Under the pieces are notes generated by a model. The model was not told where the DNA came from. It did no database searches and saw nothing but the letters and a program-made list of their open reading frames with translations. From the NCBI RefSeq assembly GCF_040807025.1, contig NC_090968.1, forward strand, positions 1,798,001 to 1,862,000: a stretch of 64,000 bases of DNA, written 5' to 3'. The translations under genes were made by a program, and so were the position numbers. The stretch is from Struthio camelus (lineage: Eukaryota > Chordata > Aves > Struthioniformes > Struthionidae). This document shows, one piece after another, positions 24,064 through 36,076 of this stretch (positions are counted from its first letter, which is position 1; the number at the start of each line of letters is the position of its first letter).

Positions 24064-26141
24064 TCACCGGGTCCCACGGCGCTTGCTGAGCTCGTCCTGC
24101 ACCCGCTGGCACAGGGCCCGGCGCAGGGCGGGCTCCAGCGGGCTCCGGGCGCACACCCGCTGCGTCACCTCCTCCGCGCTGTCCGCCTGTGGCGCCCCCA
24201 CCCCCTGTCAGTGGCACCCGTGGGTGCCCGCCATCCCCCCAGGTTTCCTGCTGCCCCCCATGCTCTGGGGCACCCGCTGCACTTGCTGCGCACTCCACAG
24301 CACCTGTCTGCACCCAGGGGCACCCGCCACCCCCATAGCACCCATCTGGGTGCTGGGGCACTTGCCATCCCCCACAGCACCTGCCTGTACCCCAGAGTAC
24401 CCCCCCCCCAAAGGCACCCACTGCCTCCCGGAGCACCTAAAACCCACTGTCCACCCCTTAAACCTAAAGGCACCCACCTACACCTGGGGCAACTAGCACC
24501 CACAGCAGCCCACAGCACCCACCTGCACCCAGCACCCACAGCCCCCCTGCGCCCCAGGGGCACTCACAGCATTGCCCAGGCAGGAGGGGACCCAGCTTCC
24601 CCCCAGCGCACCGTGGGACGCCCTTGAAACGCGGTAGCGCAGTGCTGTGGTTAGAGGTGGGGGTACCCGGACGCCTGGGTCCCTGGGGTGCCCACCTGGT
24701 GCACGATCACAGCAGTGACGCTCCCGTCGTCCCCCTCGTACTCGAGGCAGAAGAGCCGGGGCCCGCGGGCGTCCGCGGCGGTGGCACCCGCGCTGCTCTC
24801 GGCTGGGCTCCGCTCTGCCCCCGCTGCTGGCACCCAGCACCCTGAGCGGTGTCGCGGGGGCACTGGGTGCTCCGAGTATCCTTCATGCCCCAGCCCACCC
24901 TAGGGTGCCCCCAGGCACCAGCCCCCCCCCCCAGCCCTCCTTTGGGTGCCCCTCACTCCCCAACCTACCCTAGGGTGCTCCCCATGCCCTAGCACACCTT
25001 GGGTGCCCCCCACATCCTGGGACACCCCAGGGTGCCCCTCATGTCCTGGCTCACCCCAGGGCACCCTTTGTGACCCAAACCTCTTCTGGGTGCCCCCCAA
25101 GACCCCATCCCTCCCTTAGGTGTCCCCCATCCCCATCCCTCCCTTGGGTGCTCCCTGTACCATGGCCCACCCCAGGGTGCCCCCCATGCCCCACTGCATC
25201 CCAGGGTACCCCCTATGCCCTAGCCCACCTTAGGGTGCCCCCCCATGTCTTAGCCTCCCCCTTGGGTGCCCCCACGCCCCAGCCCACCCCGGGGTGCCCC
25301 CCCATCCCCATCCCTCCCCTGAGTGCTCCCTGTACCATGGCCCACCCCAGGGTGCCCCCCATGCCCCACTGCATCCCAGGGTGCCCCCCCATCCCCATCC
25401 CTCCCCTTCGGGTGCCCACCATGCCCTGGCCCACCCCGGGGTGCCCCCCCACGTCTCAGCCCCCTCCCTCGGCTGCTCCCCTCCCCAGCGTCCCCCCCCC
25501 GCCCCCCCTCCCACCGCCGGGGCTCACCGGGGCCGCGGGGCCGGTAGACCTGCTGGTCGGGTCGGCGGGGCCGCGGTGGGGCCGGTGTGTGGCGCTTCCG
25601 TGCCCGCCCCCGGGCCTGCCGCACCGCCCGCTCGTAGGCGTCCCTGCACCGGCACCGGCACCGGTACCGGCACCGACCCGCTCAGCGCTGCCGCCCCCGG
25701 CACCGGCACCGCGCCGCCGGCAAAGGGGGCCCGGGGGAGGTGAGCGGGAGGAGACGGGGGGTCGGGAGGACATGGGGGACCCGGGGGGGGGGTGTCCCGG
25801 TGATGCACTGGGCTCCGGTGGGGGGAGGAGGGGGGCGTCCCGGGGGGATCCCGGAGATGTTTTGGGGTCCCGGGGGGGGGAGACAGGGGCGCTGGAGGGG
25901 CAGGAGGGGTCCCGGGGCTCCACTGGGGTCCCGGGGGTGCCTTGGGGTCCCGGGGGGGGGCTTTGGGGCGTCATGGGGCCCTGAGGGGGCCCCGGTGAGG
26001 TCCGGGGGGCGGGCGGGGGGCCGCGAGGCGGCCCCGGTGCCGGTACCTGGCGATCTGGTTGCGGCGGATGTGGCGCACGAAGCCGTGGCTCATGTCGAGC
26101 CGCCCGCCCGGCCGGCAACGCCAGCCCGCGCCCGCCTCCAT
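24064..26141 (-). CDS. C2orf68: C2orf68 orthologue (UPF0561 protein), 4 exons
   Basis: Conserved vertebrate protein of unknown function. Exons on the minus strand: 26047-26141, 25528-25643, 24696-24823, 24064-24186; phases join and give 153 residues (human 166). Matches to the human protein as I remember it: MEAG start, CRPGGRLDMSHGFVRHIRRN, KRHTPAPPRPRRPDQQVY, PRLFCLEYEGDDGSVTAVIV, and the C-terminal helix ending DELSKRRGTR. The middle Ser/Glu-rich linker is reduced. It is divergently transcribed from USP39, 541 bp away, as in human. No enzymatic motif is visible. Confidence 0.93.
24240..24580. repeat. C-rich repeat in C2orf68 intron 3
   Basis: Irregular tandem copies of GGCACCCACC / GCACCTGCCTG units between exons 3 and 4. 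Confidence 0.7.
24880..25490. repeat. Minisatellite in C2orf68 intron 2
   Basis: About fifteen copies of a unit near 35-40 bp with the core GGGTGCCCCCCATGCCC followed by AGCCCACCC. One sub-block around 25150-25200 recurs almost unchanged near 25330-25385. Confidence 0.85.
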
Positions 26142-26682
26142 CGGCCGCCGCTCCCGGGACCGGCCCGCCGCCGCCGCCGCCCCCTGCAGCCTACCCCCCG
26201 CGGGCACCGGCGGTGGCGGGGAGCGGCCGGGACTGTCCCCGGAGCCGGACCCCCGAGGGTGCACGGCGCTGCACACCGCACCCGGTTGGAAAAGGGACGC
26301 TGTCTCTTTAAAAGCCCCGCCGGCCGCACCGGCGCCGGTGGGCATGCGCCGCAGCGCCGCCAGCGGGCGGGAGCCGGCGCACTGCGCAAGCGCTAAGGAG
26401 GTTCCCCGCCTCCCCCCCCTCCCCGGCTCCGGGCGGATCCCCCGCTCATGCGCGCTAGCGGGGGTGCGGCCGCTACCCTTCCGGATTGGAGCGGCGCATG
26501 CGTAGTGCCTGAAACGGCGGTGAAGATAGGGGGCGGTGGAGCGCACGGTCCGTGCTCTTGCGCACGCGCAGTTCTCACTCACGGCTCGGTGCCCCCGCGC
26601 CGGCCTGGGGAGGCGCCTGCGCAGTGCCGCCGCCGCGCCTGCGCAGTGCCGCCGCCGCCGCGCCTGCGCAGTGGGCGGCGGG
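26142..26682. promoter_or_regulatory. Bidirectional C2orf68/USP39 promoter
   Basis: 541 bp between divergent start codons, CpG-rich, with no TATA box. A perfect NRF1 site TGCGCACGCGCA lies at 26559-26570, further half sites GCATGCGC at about 26342 and 26495, and GCCTGCGCAGTG repeated at about 26611, 26637 and 26662. Such sites typify housekeeping bidirectional promoters. Confidence 0.75.
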
Positions 26683-29600
26683 ATGTCGAGCCGCGGCAAG
26701 CGGGAGCGGGAGCGGGAGGCGCGGGCGGCGCCGCGGGGCTCGGGCGGCGGCGGCGGTTCGTCGTCGTCGTCGTCGCGGGGCTCGTCGCGGAGCCGCCGCG
26801 AGGGCGAGGCGGAGCGGTCGCGGGGGCGGCGGGAGGCGGAGCGGGGGCGGGACCGGGACCGGGACCGGGATCGGGATCGGGACCGCGACCGGGACCGGCG
26901 GGAGGTGGCAGAGCCCCTCCCCCTCCCGGTGGACCCCGCGCGCATCAAGCGCGAGCCCGGCACCGGCACGGGCGGCGGCACCGGCGGCCCCGGCACCGGC
27001 ACGGGCGGCGGCAGCGGCGGCCCGGTGCGCATCAAGCGCGAGCGCGAGCCCGACGGTGACTCCGAGCCTGAGCCCGAGCCCACAGGTGGGCACCGGGGGC
27101 ACCGGGCCTGGGCGGAACCGGGGTGCTGCCGGGGTGGTGCTGGGGGAGGTCTGGGGGTGCACGGGGTGGGGGGGCCGGGGGCTGATGTGGGGGGTGCACG
27201 GGGGAAACCGGGGGCTGACGTGGGGGTGCACAGAGGGGACGACCGAGGGTGATGCTGAGTGACCCGAGGGACCGATCTGGGGGTGCGCAGGGGGGTCCTG
27301 CTGGGGCCGAGGGTTGTTTTATGTCACTCTGAGGGGGACAGGGGTGTTTTTGGTGTCCCTGCATGGGGACACCACCTGGGGAGGAGGCTGGACGATCCTG
27401 GAGGAGCGGGGCTACGCGGGAGGAAGGCCGTGAACGGCGGGGGGCCTGGTACTAATGGGGCTGCGTGCTCCCCGCTACAGTGCGCTATGGCCGCTTCGAC
27501 CCCGAGGACCAGCGAAGCCGGCACTGCCCCTACCTCGACACCATCAACAAGTGAGCGGGGAGGATCCGTGGGCCAGCCACGGGCACTGGGAGGGCAAGCG
27601 GAGCGGCGACCCCAGGGCATGGCTCCCTTGGGGGCTGCCCCATACGCCGCGGCTTTCTCCTTTTCCTGCTTTAGGAGCGTCCTGGATTTCGATTTTGAGA
27701 AGCTCTGCTCCATCTCGCTGTCGCACATCAACGTCTACGCCTGCCTCGTGTGTGGGAAGTACTTCCAGGGTGAGTTCTCGCCTCAGGGGCTGGGGTCACT
27801 GAGGGGCTCATGCTGGTGGGAGGCTGCCTGGGGTCCGTTGGCATGAGGGGGAGGCAGCCCACGAGTCAGACTGGGAGTTGTTTCTCACCTGTCCCCGCGC
27901 GCTTGAGGTTCCTTGAGCGATTCCCTTTGCGGCTTGGGGCCAAACATGCATTTATCCATCCCTCTCTGCTCTGGAGCTTGTGGGATCCCACACTCCCCGT
28001 GGCCTCGCTGGCTCCTTCACAGTTGAGGTTTGAGCCCTCGGACGCCTGGGCTGCATGGTCTTGCGTTCCCTTGTTCGCGGCCTGTGTCCCTGATGCTTTC
28101 CTCTGCCTCGGCAGGCCGAGGGCTGAAGTCTCACGCCTACATCCACAGCGTGCAGTTCAGCCACCATGTTTTCCTCAACCTGCACACCCTCAAGTTTTAC
28201 TGCCTCCCTGACAACTACGAGATCATCGACTCCTCGCTGGAGGACATCACGGTGCGGGGACCTTCACAGCGAGGGGCTGGGGGACTGGGGAGGGCTGCTG
28301 TGACCCTGCAAGTGGTTTGCTCCTCTGAGCTGCACTGAAACCTGAGGATTTAGGTTCATGTCCCTTGGGCTGTCAGGCTTTGCAAGGCCCAGTGGTGGTG
28401 GGGAGCTCTGCACCGAGGTGTCTGAGAGTCTCTGCTCGGTTCCTGCTCGCGTGAAAGGCAGCAGGGTTGTGTGAAAGGGATGAAAGTTTCTTAAGTCTTT
28501 GCGATAGAGGGGTTCTGGTAGAACACATGGAAGAGGCAGGAGGGTGGCAAGATCTCCGTCCTGGGAGGGTTTCAGAGCACGGTGCCGCTGGGAACTGCAG
28601 CAGTGCCTGCGAGGGGGGCCGGTTGGCTTTGGCTTCCTGGCCTGACGCTGTTTCCCCTCTTCTCTCTCAGTACGTGCTGAAACCCACCTTCACCAAGCAG
28701 CAGATCACCAACCTGGACAAACAGGCCAAGCTGTCGCGGGCATACGATGGCACCACGTACCTCCCGGGCATCGTGGGGCTCAACAACATCAAGGCCAACG
28801 ACTACGCCAACGCTGTGCTCCAGGTACGGGCGCGCGAGGGCCTTTGAGCTCGCCCTGGGGGGAGGTGGAGGAAACCCACTTCCCCCTGGGGCTAGCGGGG
28901 AGTGCGTCCCAGCTGATCACCGCCTGTGCGCGCGCAGGCCCTCTCCAACGTCCCGCCACTGAGGAATTACTTCTTGGAGGAAGACAACTACAAAAACATC
29001 AAGCGCCCGCCCGGGGACATCATGTTCCTGCTGGTGCAGCGCTTTGGGGAGCTCATGCGGAAGCTGTGGAACCCGCGCAACTTCAAGGCGCACGTCTCCC
29101 CCCACGAGATGCTGCAGGCAGTGGTGCTCTGCAGCAAAAAAAACTTCCAGATCACCAAGCAGGGTGAGACAGGCGCCTTGTGCCAACAGGCAGCACTTTC
29201 CCTGTGCCAGAGGTGGCCGAGGAGGGTTAGACCCCTCTACGGTGCTGGGTGGAGGACAAGGCTCCTTTGTGCTCTTGCTAGGGGTTCACTGCTGATTTAT
29301 CATCTGGCTTGCAGGTGATGGAGTCGACTTTCTCTCTTGGTTTCTGAATGCCCTGCACTCAGCCCTGGGCGGCACGAAGAAGAAGAAGAAGAGTGAGTGG
29401 AGGATGCTGTGGGATGAAGGCTGCTTTCACGCAGCTGGTTTTAACCTTGGGGCAGCCCCAGCCACCCTGATGTCCCCCTGTGATGCTTATCACCTCTCTT
29501 GCTCGATCCTTGCCTGAGAGCGGCCGCGTGGGGGAGCAAAGAGCTGGCTGACAACTTTGCAGCTTGCAGTTGGGTGCGAGGTCTGAGCCTTGTAGGGTGT

Positions 29601-31222
29601 TGCTGGCTAAAAGAAGATTTTAGCCTCTCTCCTAGCCCTGCGTTGCCCTGTGTGAACACCAGCGCTGAGCCACCTAGACGGTTTTGCACCCTGCTCTGCC
29701 TGTGATTCGTTCCTGGCTTTTCTGATGGCCTCTTTCTCCATGTGTCCACAGCCATCGTCACTGATGTCTTCCAGGGTTCAATGCGCATCTTCACCAAAAA
29801 GCTGCCGCACCCGGATCTGGTGAGTCTCTGTGGGGTGGCGATGGCGGGGGGGACTTCCCGCACTGACAGAGTCTGTGGGGCTGGGGCTGTCCGGCTCCGC
29901 TCTGAGCCTGCCTCCCGCAGCCGGCCGAGGAGAAGGCACAGCTGCTGCAAAACGCCGAGTACCAGGAGACCATGGTGGAGTCTACCTTCATGTACCTCAC
30001 GCTGGACCTACCCACCGCCCCGCTCTACAAGGACGAGAAGGAGCAGCTCATCATCCCCCAGGTCCCGCTCTTCAGCATCCTGGCCAAATTCAACGGCGTC
30101 ACCGAGAAGGTGAGGCCTCGGTGCTTGCTGCCTGCCGCTGTGGAGCGGCACCCAGCTCTGACGGCCTCAGCTCCGTGCCCTGACTCCAGCTCCCCATCCC
30201 CGGGGCCCGGGGGTGCACGGGCAGAGGGTCTTTAAGCGAGCTCCCTGAGTGGCGAGAGCACCCCACACTGATGCTTGTCTTTCCCTTTGCGGACAGGAGT
30301 ACAAAACCTACAAGGAGAATTTTCTCAAGCGTTTCCAGCTCACCAAGCTGCCCCCCTACCTCATCTTCTGCATCAAACGCTTCACCAAGAACAACTTCTT
30401 CGTGGAGAAAAACCCCACCATCGTCAACTTCCCCATCACGTAAGTACTGGTGGGGGTGTGTCTGGCCAGGGTTTTGCCACAGACTGGAGTGTGGCGAGCC
30501 AAGGCAGCGGGCTCTGGGATGGCAGTGGCGTTTGGGAGGTCCCTGATTGCCCTGTCTTGGTTTCCCTGTATCCCTTCTCTGCTGCTGATGGGTTTTGGGG
30601 GCTAGCCTGCCCGTACGCGTCCCAGTGGGTATGCTGGGCTCGTTTCTGGCTGATTGCACCGTCCTGGGGGATGCCCAAAGCTCTGGGTGCCGCAGGCACC
30701 TTGCTTAGGGGTGTGTGGGTACCCAATGCCGTGCCCCGCAGCAACGTGGACCTGCGGGAGTACCTGTCAGAGGAGGTGCAGGCCGTGCACACCAACACCA
30801 CCTACGACCTCATCGCCAACATCGTGCACGACGGGAAACCCTCCGAGGGTTCCTACCGCATCCACGTGCTGCACCACGTGAGTGCCCCTTGCTGCAGCTG
30901 GGCGTGGGGCTGGGGTGGGGTGCGGGGGGCTGGTTCCTGGCGTCACCCCCTTCCCCTCCCAGGGCACGGGGAAGTGGTACGAGCTGCAGGACCTGCAGGT
31001 GACGGACATCCTGCCCCAGATGATCACGCTCTCAGAGGCCTACATTCAGGTGAGGGGCCTTGGGGTTGCCTCTCACTCCCGAGGCATTGCCCTGGGCGCT
31101 CAGGGTTGGTGTGAGGCAGAAGAAACCCCGTCGCTGGCTTCACTGCCCCCATGGCCCCCTCTGCTCTCCTGCAGATCTGGAAGCGGCGCGAGGAGGACGA
31201 GACGAACCAACAAGGTGCCTGA
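26683..31222 (+). CDS. USP39: USP39 (SAD1, tri-snRNP splicing factor), 13 exons
   Basis: Ubiquitin-protease-like protein of the U4/U6.U5 tri-snRNP, required for splicing. Exons: 26683-27085, 27481-27550, 27675-27769, 28115-28251, 28671-28823, 28938-29163, 29315-29392, 29752-29819, 29921-30109, 30297-30439, 30742-30877, 30963-31049, 31175-31222; all phases join, giving 610 residues (human 565). The zinc-finger UBP domain is seen from RHCPYLDTIN to HTLKFYCLPDNYE. The USP fold starts GLNNIKANDYANAVLQ, where Asp stands in place of the catalytic Cys of active enzymes, as in all USP39. The protein ends WKRREEDETNQQGA. The N-terminal 134-codon exon is longer than in mammals, with Arg/Asp repeats and a Gly/Thr tract. 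An ATTAAA at 31336-31341 is the likely poly(A) signal. Confidence 0.97.
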
Positions 31223-31720
31223 GCCCTGCCTCACCAGCCCCAGGTGCCCGCTGGCCCTCCCTTCACCCGGCAGCTCTGTGGGCTGGTGTCAACACCCGAG
31301 GGTGCCCGCTGTCCCTGCTGCCCTCTGTGCCGCCTATTAAAGGACTCCTGATGTATTTTTTTAAATGTTTTCTGCCACGTTTGGCTCTGTTCCTGCTTCC
31401 ACCAGGTGCCTGCTGCCCTCTCCGCACCCCACCTTGCTCTCGGGCAGGAGCCTAGCACCAGCGTAGGGCTAGGGTGAGGCCGGAGGGAAGGAAGCACATG
31501 GTTTTCACAGTTTTTTGGTGGAGCGGAGAGGTGTGAAAAACCACTTGTGAGGAACAAGGTGGCAAGGAGGGGAGATTTCTCAGAAAGCCGCCTCCCCACC
31601 CTGCTGTGGGCTCTGTTTCACCCCAAGTCTCATCCGGCGTGGGGAAACTGAGACGGGGGAGGGGAGCGCTCTCCCGTGACATGGCGCATACACCGAGCCG
31701 CGTGGCGTTGGCATCCGAGC

Positions 31721-31726
31721 TTTATT
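31721..31726 (-). terminator. SFTPB poly(A) signal
   Basis: Plus strand TTTATT, minus strand AATAAA, about 100 bases after the SFTPB stop. Confidence 0.8.
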
Positions 31727-31824
31727 TGCAGGCTCCGTGGGCCTGTCCCCCGTCTTCGCCCTCTTGCCACAACGGGTGGGCGCCGGCACGGCTGCGCAGG
31801 GCAGCGGCGTCTCCTCCTGGCCGC

Positions 31825-34800
31825 TCATGCCCAGACGTGGGCCTGGCAGTGCTGCACGGCCTAGGGGAGAGAGCGGGCAGGTGGGGGCTCGTGGTGGGTA
31901 CCATGTTCCCCCCCCCCGCCATGTCCCCTCAGTACTCACCTGGCAGCGCTGGGCGGCCTCGGGGCTGGAGCACCAGTAAGCTGGGCCCAGGACGCAGGGT
32001 CCCAGGCTCAGGGCCGGCTCTGGGGGCACCTGGCAGAGGCCCAGCTCCTGCCAGGGTGAGAGACGTGGGCACCTCAGCGGGGGTTGGCACCTCCCCGGGG
32101 CTGGGACACCCCTGGGGTAGTGAGAGCCCTGTGGGGTCCTGGCAGAGCCCCTGCCTGCTGGGGCTGGGGCACCCCTGGGTATGGTCCCTGGGGCTAGGAC
32201 ACCCTTGGGGGCTCTGGGGTGACCGTGGGGACTGTGATGGCTGTGGCATGCTGGGGCAAGTCCTGTGGGCCTGTGCCACCCTTGGGGGCCCTGGTATGTC
32301 TCTTGGGGTTGTGACACTCTGGGCCATGTCCCCTGGAACTGTGACATCCTGGGGTCCTTGGTATGTCCCTTGGGGCTGTGGCACCTCCCTGGGGCCACGG
32401 CACACCCTGGGCCGTGTCCCATGGGGCTGTGACACCCCTTCAGGGCCCTGGCATCTCCTTCGGGCTGTGACACCCTGTAGCATTCCCCTGGGGCCATGAC
32501 CCCCTCAGTCATGTCACCTGGGGACATGCTTTGGGGCCTGGGCACGTCCCCCGGGACTGTGACACCCTTAGGGGCCCTGGCATGTCCTAGGTGACCCGCT
32601 GTAGCACCCCCCACCCCGGGCAGAGCCTTACCCGGCAGAGGGCAGAGCTGTCCCAGCCCTCGTCCCTGCGAGCCAGCAGGCGCCGGCCGTGCCGCCGCAC
32701 CAGGGCCTGGCACTGCGGGTGACACGCAGGGAGGACGGTGAGCCCGACGGCACCCCGGGGTGCCCCCCGGCCCCTCCATGCTCCTGCCTCGCTCACCTCG
32801 GGGGCGGCCCCAGCGAGGGTGCAAGCCCGCAGCAGGGCATCCTCCACTGCCGAGCCGTTGGCGCCAGCCGTGGCGGCCATGCAGGCCTGGCAGGTGCCGG
32901 CGCCGGGGGCCTGGGTGCTGCCGGGGCCGGCGGGTGCCAGCAGGGTGCGGCTGTCCTCGGCGCCGCAGGAGAAGAGCTTGCTGCAGAGCAGCCGGGGGCC
33001 CACCTTGCCCAGCAGCATCTCGAGGAAGATGACGGTGTAGCGCTCGGCCAGGCACTGGCAGGCGCCCGCCACCGCCGCCGGCAGCACCCGGCACAGCCGC
33101 GCCGCCGCCGTTGCCAGGGTCTCCTGTGGGATGGCAAGGCGGGTGAAGGGGTGTCCCCCGTTGTCCCCCCTCCACCCAGCCACCCCTCGCACCCACCGTG
33201 GGCACCTTGGGGATGGCGGCTTCAGCGCGGGAGATGAAGGTGCGGCACAGCCAGCACAGCGGCAGCGGCACGGGCAGGTCCTCGCCGAGGGTGGCCTGGG
33301 GACAGAGGGGTGGGGGCCCACTGCGGGCGAAGCCAGGAGGGTGGCCCAGTGAGGCCTGCAGCGTGGGGGCACCCCCTTCACCAGTACTTGTGTGCCCACT
33401 GGTGGGGCGTTCACTCTGGAACCTAATGATGGCCCAGGCGGATGCCTGGCTGGAGACCCACCAAGATGCCCATGTATGTGGCCGTGTAGATACCCACATA
33501 GATGCCCATGGGGATGTCAACGTGATGCCCTGATCTTTGGCCGTGGATATGCCCATGTAGTTGCTCATATGCCCTGCCCATGCCCCCATTGGTGCCTACG
33601 CAGATGCCCAGATTTTTGGCTGTGTGAATGCCCACATAGATACCCATGTAGCCACCCAAATTTAAGGCCATGGGGATGCCCGCATAGGTACCTGTGGGCC
33701 GTTCAGCCCGGGAACAGCTCCTACCTGCGAGTGGGCATCAGATCTCCTGTCCCGCATCAGCACCATCAGCTCCGTGGCCCCCATGGGCTCACCCGGGCAC
33801 AGGTCCAGCCGGGCGCAGAGGGCAGCGGGTTTCTGGGGCGAGAGGCAGGGTGAGGGACACCCGCACCCACCCATCCCAGATGCCTGGGTCCTCCCCACAC
33901 CATTGGGGGTAATGGGGGTGGGGGGGAAGGTCCTGGATGCCTGGGTCCTTGCCTTTCAGCGGGGCCACCCAGCACCCAGTTGGCACAGTGCCCCCGATTC
34001 CTCCCGCTCCCGGCACCCCGAGGTGCACCCGACTGGCTGTCACGGCACCCGCAGGTGCCCACTCACAAGGTGCCCCTCGAGGGAGGCGACGAAGAGGCCG
34101 AAGTACTCGTGCACCAGGCGCTGGCAGGGGGGCACCATGGTGGGCACAGGCAGCGCCGTGCACTCCCGCTGCAGGAAGCCCTCCACGGCCACCTGCGCCC
34201 CGACACCCACGTCGTCACGTTGTGCCCATTCCAGCAATGCCCACCCTGCCCATGTCCACCCTGGTGACGCCCCCCCCCACCCCATGCCCACCCATTGCCC
34301 ACCCCAGCAATGCTGACCCTATGCCCACCCATCGTCCACCCCAGTGAAGCCCGCCCCGTGCCCCTGGCCATCCATCGCCCACCCTGGTGATATCCACCCC
34401 ATTCCCACCCTGGCCACCCCCCCTCCCACCCATGCCCGCAGGCACCTTGGCGGCCGACTCGTTGGCCATGCGGGTGAGGAGGGAGATGATCTCCTGGCAG
34501 TCGGCGCACATGTCCTCCTGGGGGGTGGCAGGCACTGGGTGGGGGAGCTGGGCTGGGTGCACCCCACGCGGGGAAGGGGCACGGGGCACGGCCACCAGGA
34601 ACTGGCGATGGGGCACAGGGTATGGGGCATGGGTATGGGGTATGGGATACGGTTGTGGGGTATGGGGCATGGTTATGGGGTATGGGGTGTGGGTATGGGG
34701 TATGGGATATGGCTGTAGGGTAGGGGGCATGGTTATGGGGTATGGGGTGTGGGTATGGGGTATGGGATATGGTTATGGGGTATGGGATATGGCTGTAGGG

Positions 34801-36017
34801 TAGGGGGCATGGTTATGGGGTGTGGGTATGGGGTATGGGGCATGAGTATGGGGTATGGGGTTATGGGGTGTGGGTATGGGGTATGGGATATGGCTGTGGG
34901 GTATGGGGCATGGGGTGTGGGGTTACGGGGTGGGGGTATGGGTTATGGGGCATGATTATGGGGTATGGGGTGTGGGTTTGGGGTGTGAGGTATGGTTAAG
35001 GGGTATGGGGCATAGTTATGGGGTATGGGGCATAGTTATGGGGTATGGGGTGTGGGGTGTGGGGTATGGCTGTGGGGTATGGGGCACGGTTATGGGGTTA
35101 TGGGGCACGGCTATGGGGCACAGGGTGTGGGTATGGGGTGCAGGGTATGGGGCATGGGCATGGAGCACGTGGCCCGGCGCGTGGGGCTGGGGCAGTTGGC
35201 ACAGGCCAGGGACACAGGGCTGAGGGCGCGGGGACAGGGCCAGCGGCACGGGGCAGGGGCGCGGGGCGGCCGCCGTGGGGCACGGCATGGGGCTCACCTT
35301 GGCGCCGGGGGCCCAGCCGCGGCGGGCGCAGTGCGCCAGGGCCCCGCAGCGCAGCGCCGTCTCCCAGCTCTGGCACCAGGCGTGGGGCTGGACCCCGCAG
35401 CGCCCCACCGGCACCCCGGGGCCCCCCAGCCCTGCCGGCACCGTCAGCGCCCGGCACCAGGGAGGGGCCCAGGCGTCCGGGCTCCCGATCCTTCCCCCCA
35501 CTGCTGGCTCCCAGGGAGGGAACCCCGGTGTCCCAACCTCTCCCCACACCGCTGGGAAGGGACCCAGGTATCTGCCCCCCCTCCCACCCCACCTTGGGTC
35601 CCCCAGGGGCTGCACCCCGGTCAGGGTGTGCTCAGCTCTGGGGGATGCACCCAGCTCCGGGGGTTGAGCTTGGCTTTAGGTGGTGGTGGGGGGGGTGCGT
35701 TCAGCTCTAGGATGCACCCGTCCCAGGGGTGCACCCAGCTCTGGGAACAAACTCAGCTCTGGGGGATGCACCCAACTGTGGGGTGCACCTAGCTCTGGGG
35801 CTTGCATCCAGCTCTGGGGGGGGGGGTGCACCCAAATGTGGGGTGCATCCAGCTTTGGGGGGGGGGGGCTGCACCCAGCTCTGGGTGGGGGTTACACCCA
35901 GCTCTGGAGGATGCACCCAACCCGGGGGTGCGCGGGGACCCTACCTGGGCTGGCGCAGAGCAGGGCGAGGAGCAGGGACAGCACCCGCCGTGGTGACGGC
36001 GGTGGTGGCGGGGCCAT
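31825..36017 (-). CDS. SFTPB: Pulmonary surfactant protein B precursor, 10 exons
   Basis: Secreted precursor with three saposin B-type domains; the central one becomes the lipid-active SP-B of lung surfactant. Exons on the minus strand: 35945-36017, 35298-35431, 34446-34517, 34067-34192, 33725-33832, 33206-33295, 32797-33123, 32632-32712, 31940-32047, 31825-31860; phases join, giving 384 residues (human 381). Seen: a signal peptide (VLSLLLALLCASP), a saposin A-type region (CGVQPHAWCQSWETALRCGA), the first saposin B domain (CADCQEIISLLTRM), the mature SP-B region (LCWLCRTFISRAEAAIPK, CRVLPAAVAGACQCLAERYT, LLCSKLFSC), and a third domain with CQACM and CQALVRRHG. A TATA box (TATAAG, 36051-36056) lies 34 bases above the ATG, so the 5'UTR is very short. 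The introns are full of minisatellites. Confidence 0.96.
32100..32620. repeat. Minisatellite in SFTPB intron 8
   Basis: Degenerate tandem units with the core GGGGCTGTGACACCCT and TGGGGCCCTGGCATGTCCC, about 30-35 bp each. Confidence 0.8.
33420..33700. repeat. Minisatellite in SFTPB intron 5
   Basis: Short degenerate units around GATGCCCATGTA and GATACCCACATA repeated through most of the intron. Confidence 0.75.
34610..35165. repeat. G-rich minisatellite in SFTPB intron 2
   Basis: About 550 bp made of GGGGTATGGGGTGTGGGTAT / GGGATATGGCTGT units of 16-18 bp and their higher-order combinations. The plus strand has a GGGG run about every 7-10 bases, so it could form G-quadruplexes; open frames here (MGYGVWVWG-like) are artefacts. 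Confidence 0.92.
35620..35935. repeat. Minisatellite in SFTPB intron 1
   Basis: Units of about 25-30 bp with the core GATGCACCCAGCTCTGGGG, ending about 10 bases before the exon 1 donor. Confidence 0.85.
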
Positions 36018-36050
36018 GGCGGTGGCTGGCGGGGCCGGGCCGCGGGGGCT

Positions 36051-36056
36051 CTTATA
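36051..36056 (-). promoter_or_regulatory. SFTPB TATA box
   Basis: On the minus strand TATAAG, inside GGGGCTATAAGAGCCCC, 34 bases upstream of the start codon. Confidence 0.75.
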
Positions 36057-36076
36057 GCCCCAGCGGGGACGTGGCC

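Noticed and set aside
23043-24077. RNF181 or TMEM150A expected here from human gene order
   Set aside because: No RING finger pattern or multi-pass membrane exon was seen on either strand.
31580-33589. A 669-codon minus-strand frame over SFTPB
   Set aside because: It runs through introns of the real SFTPB gene; only the exon parts make sense and these are included in the SFTPB model.
34614-35165. Tyr/Gly/Trp-rich peptides suggestive of a structural protein
   Set aside because: Pure repeat translation inside SFTPB intron 2.
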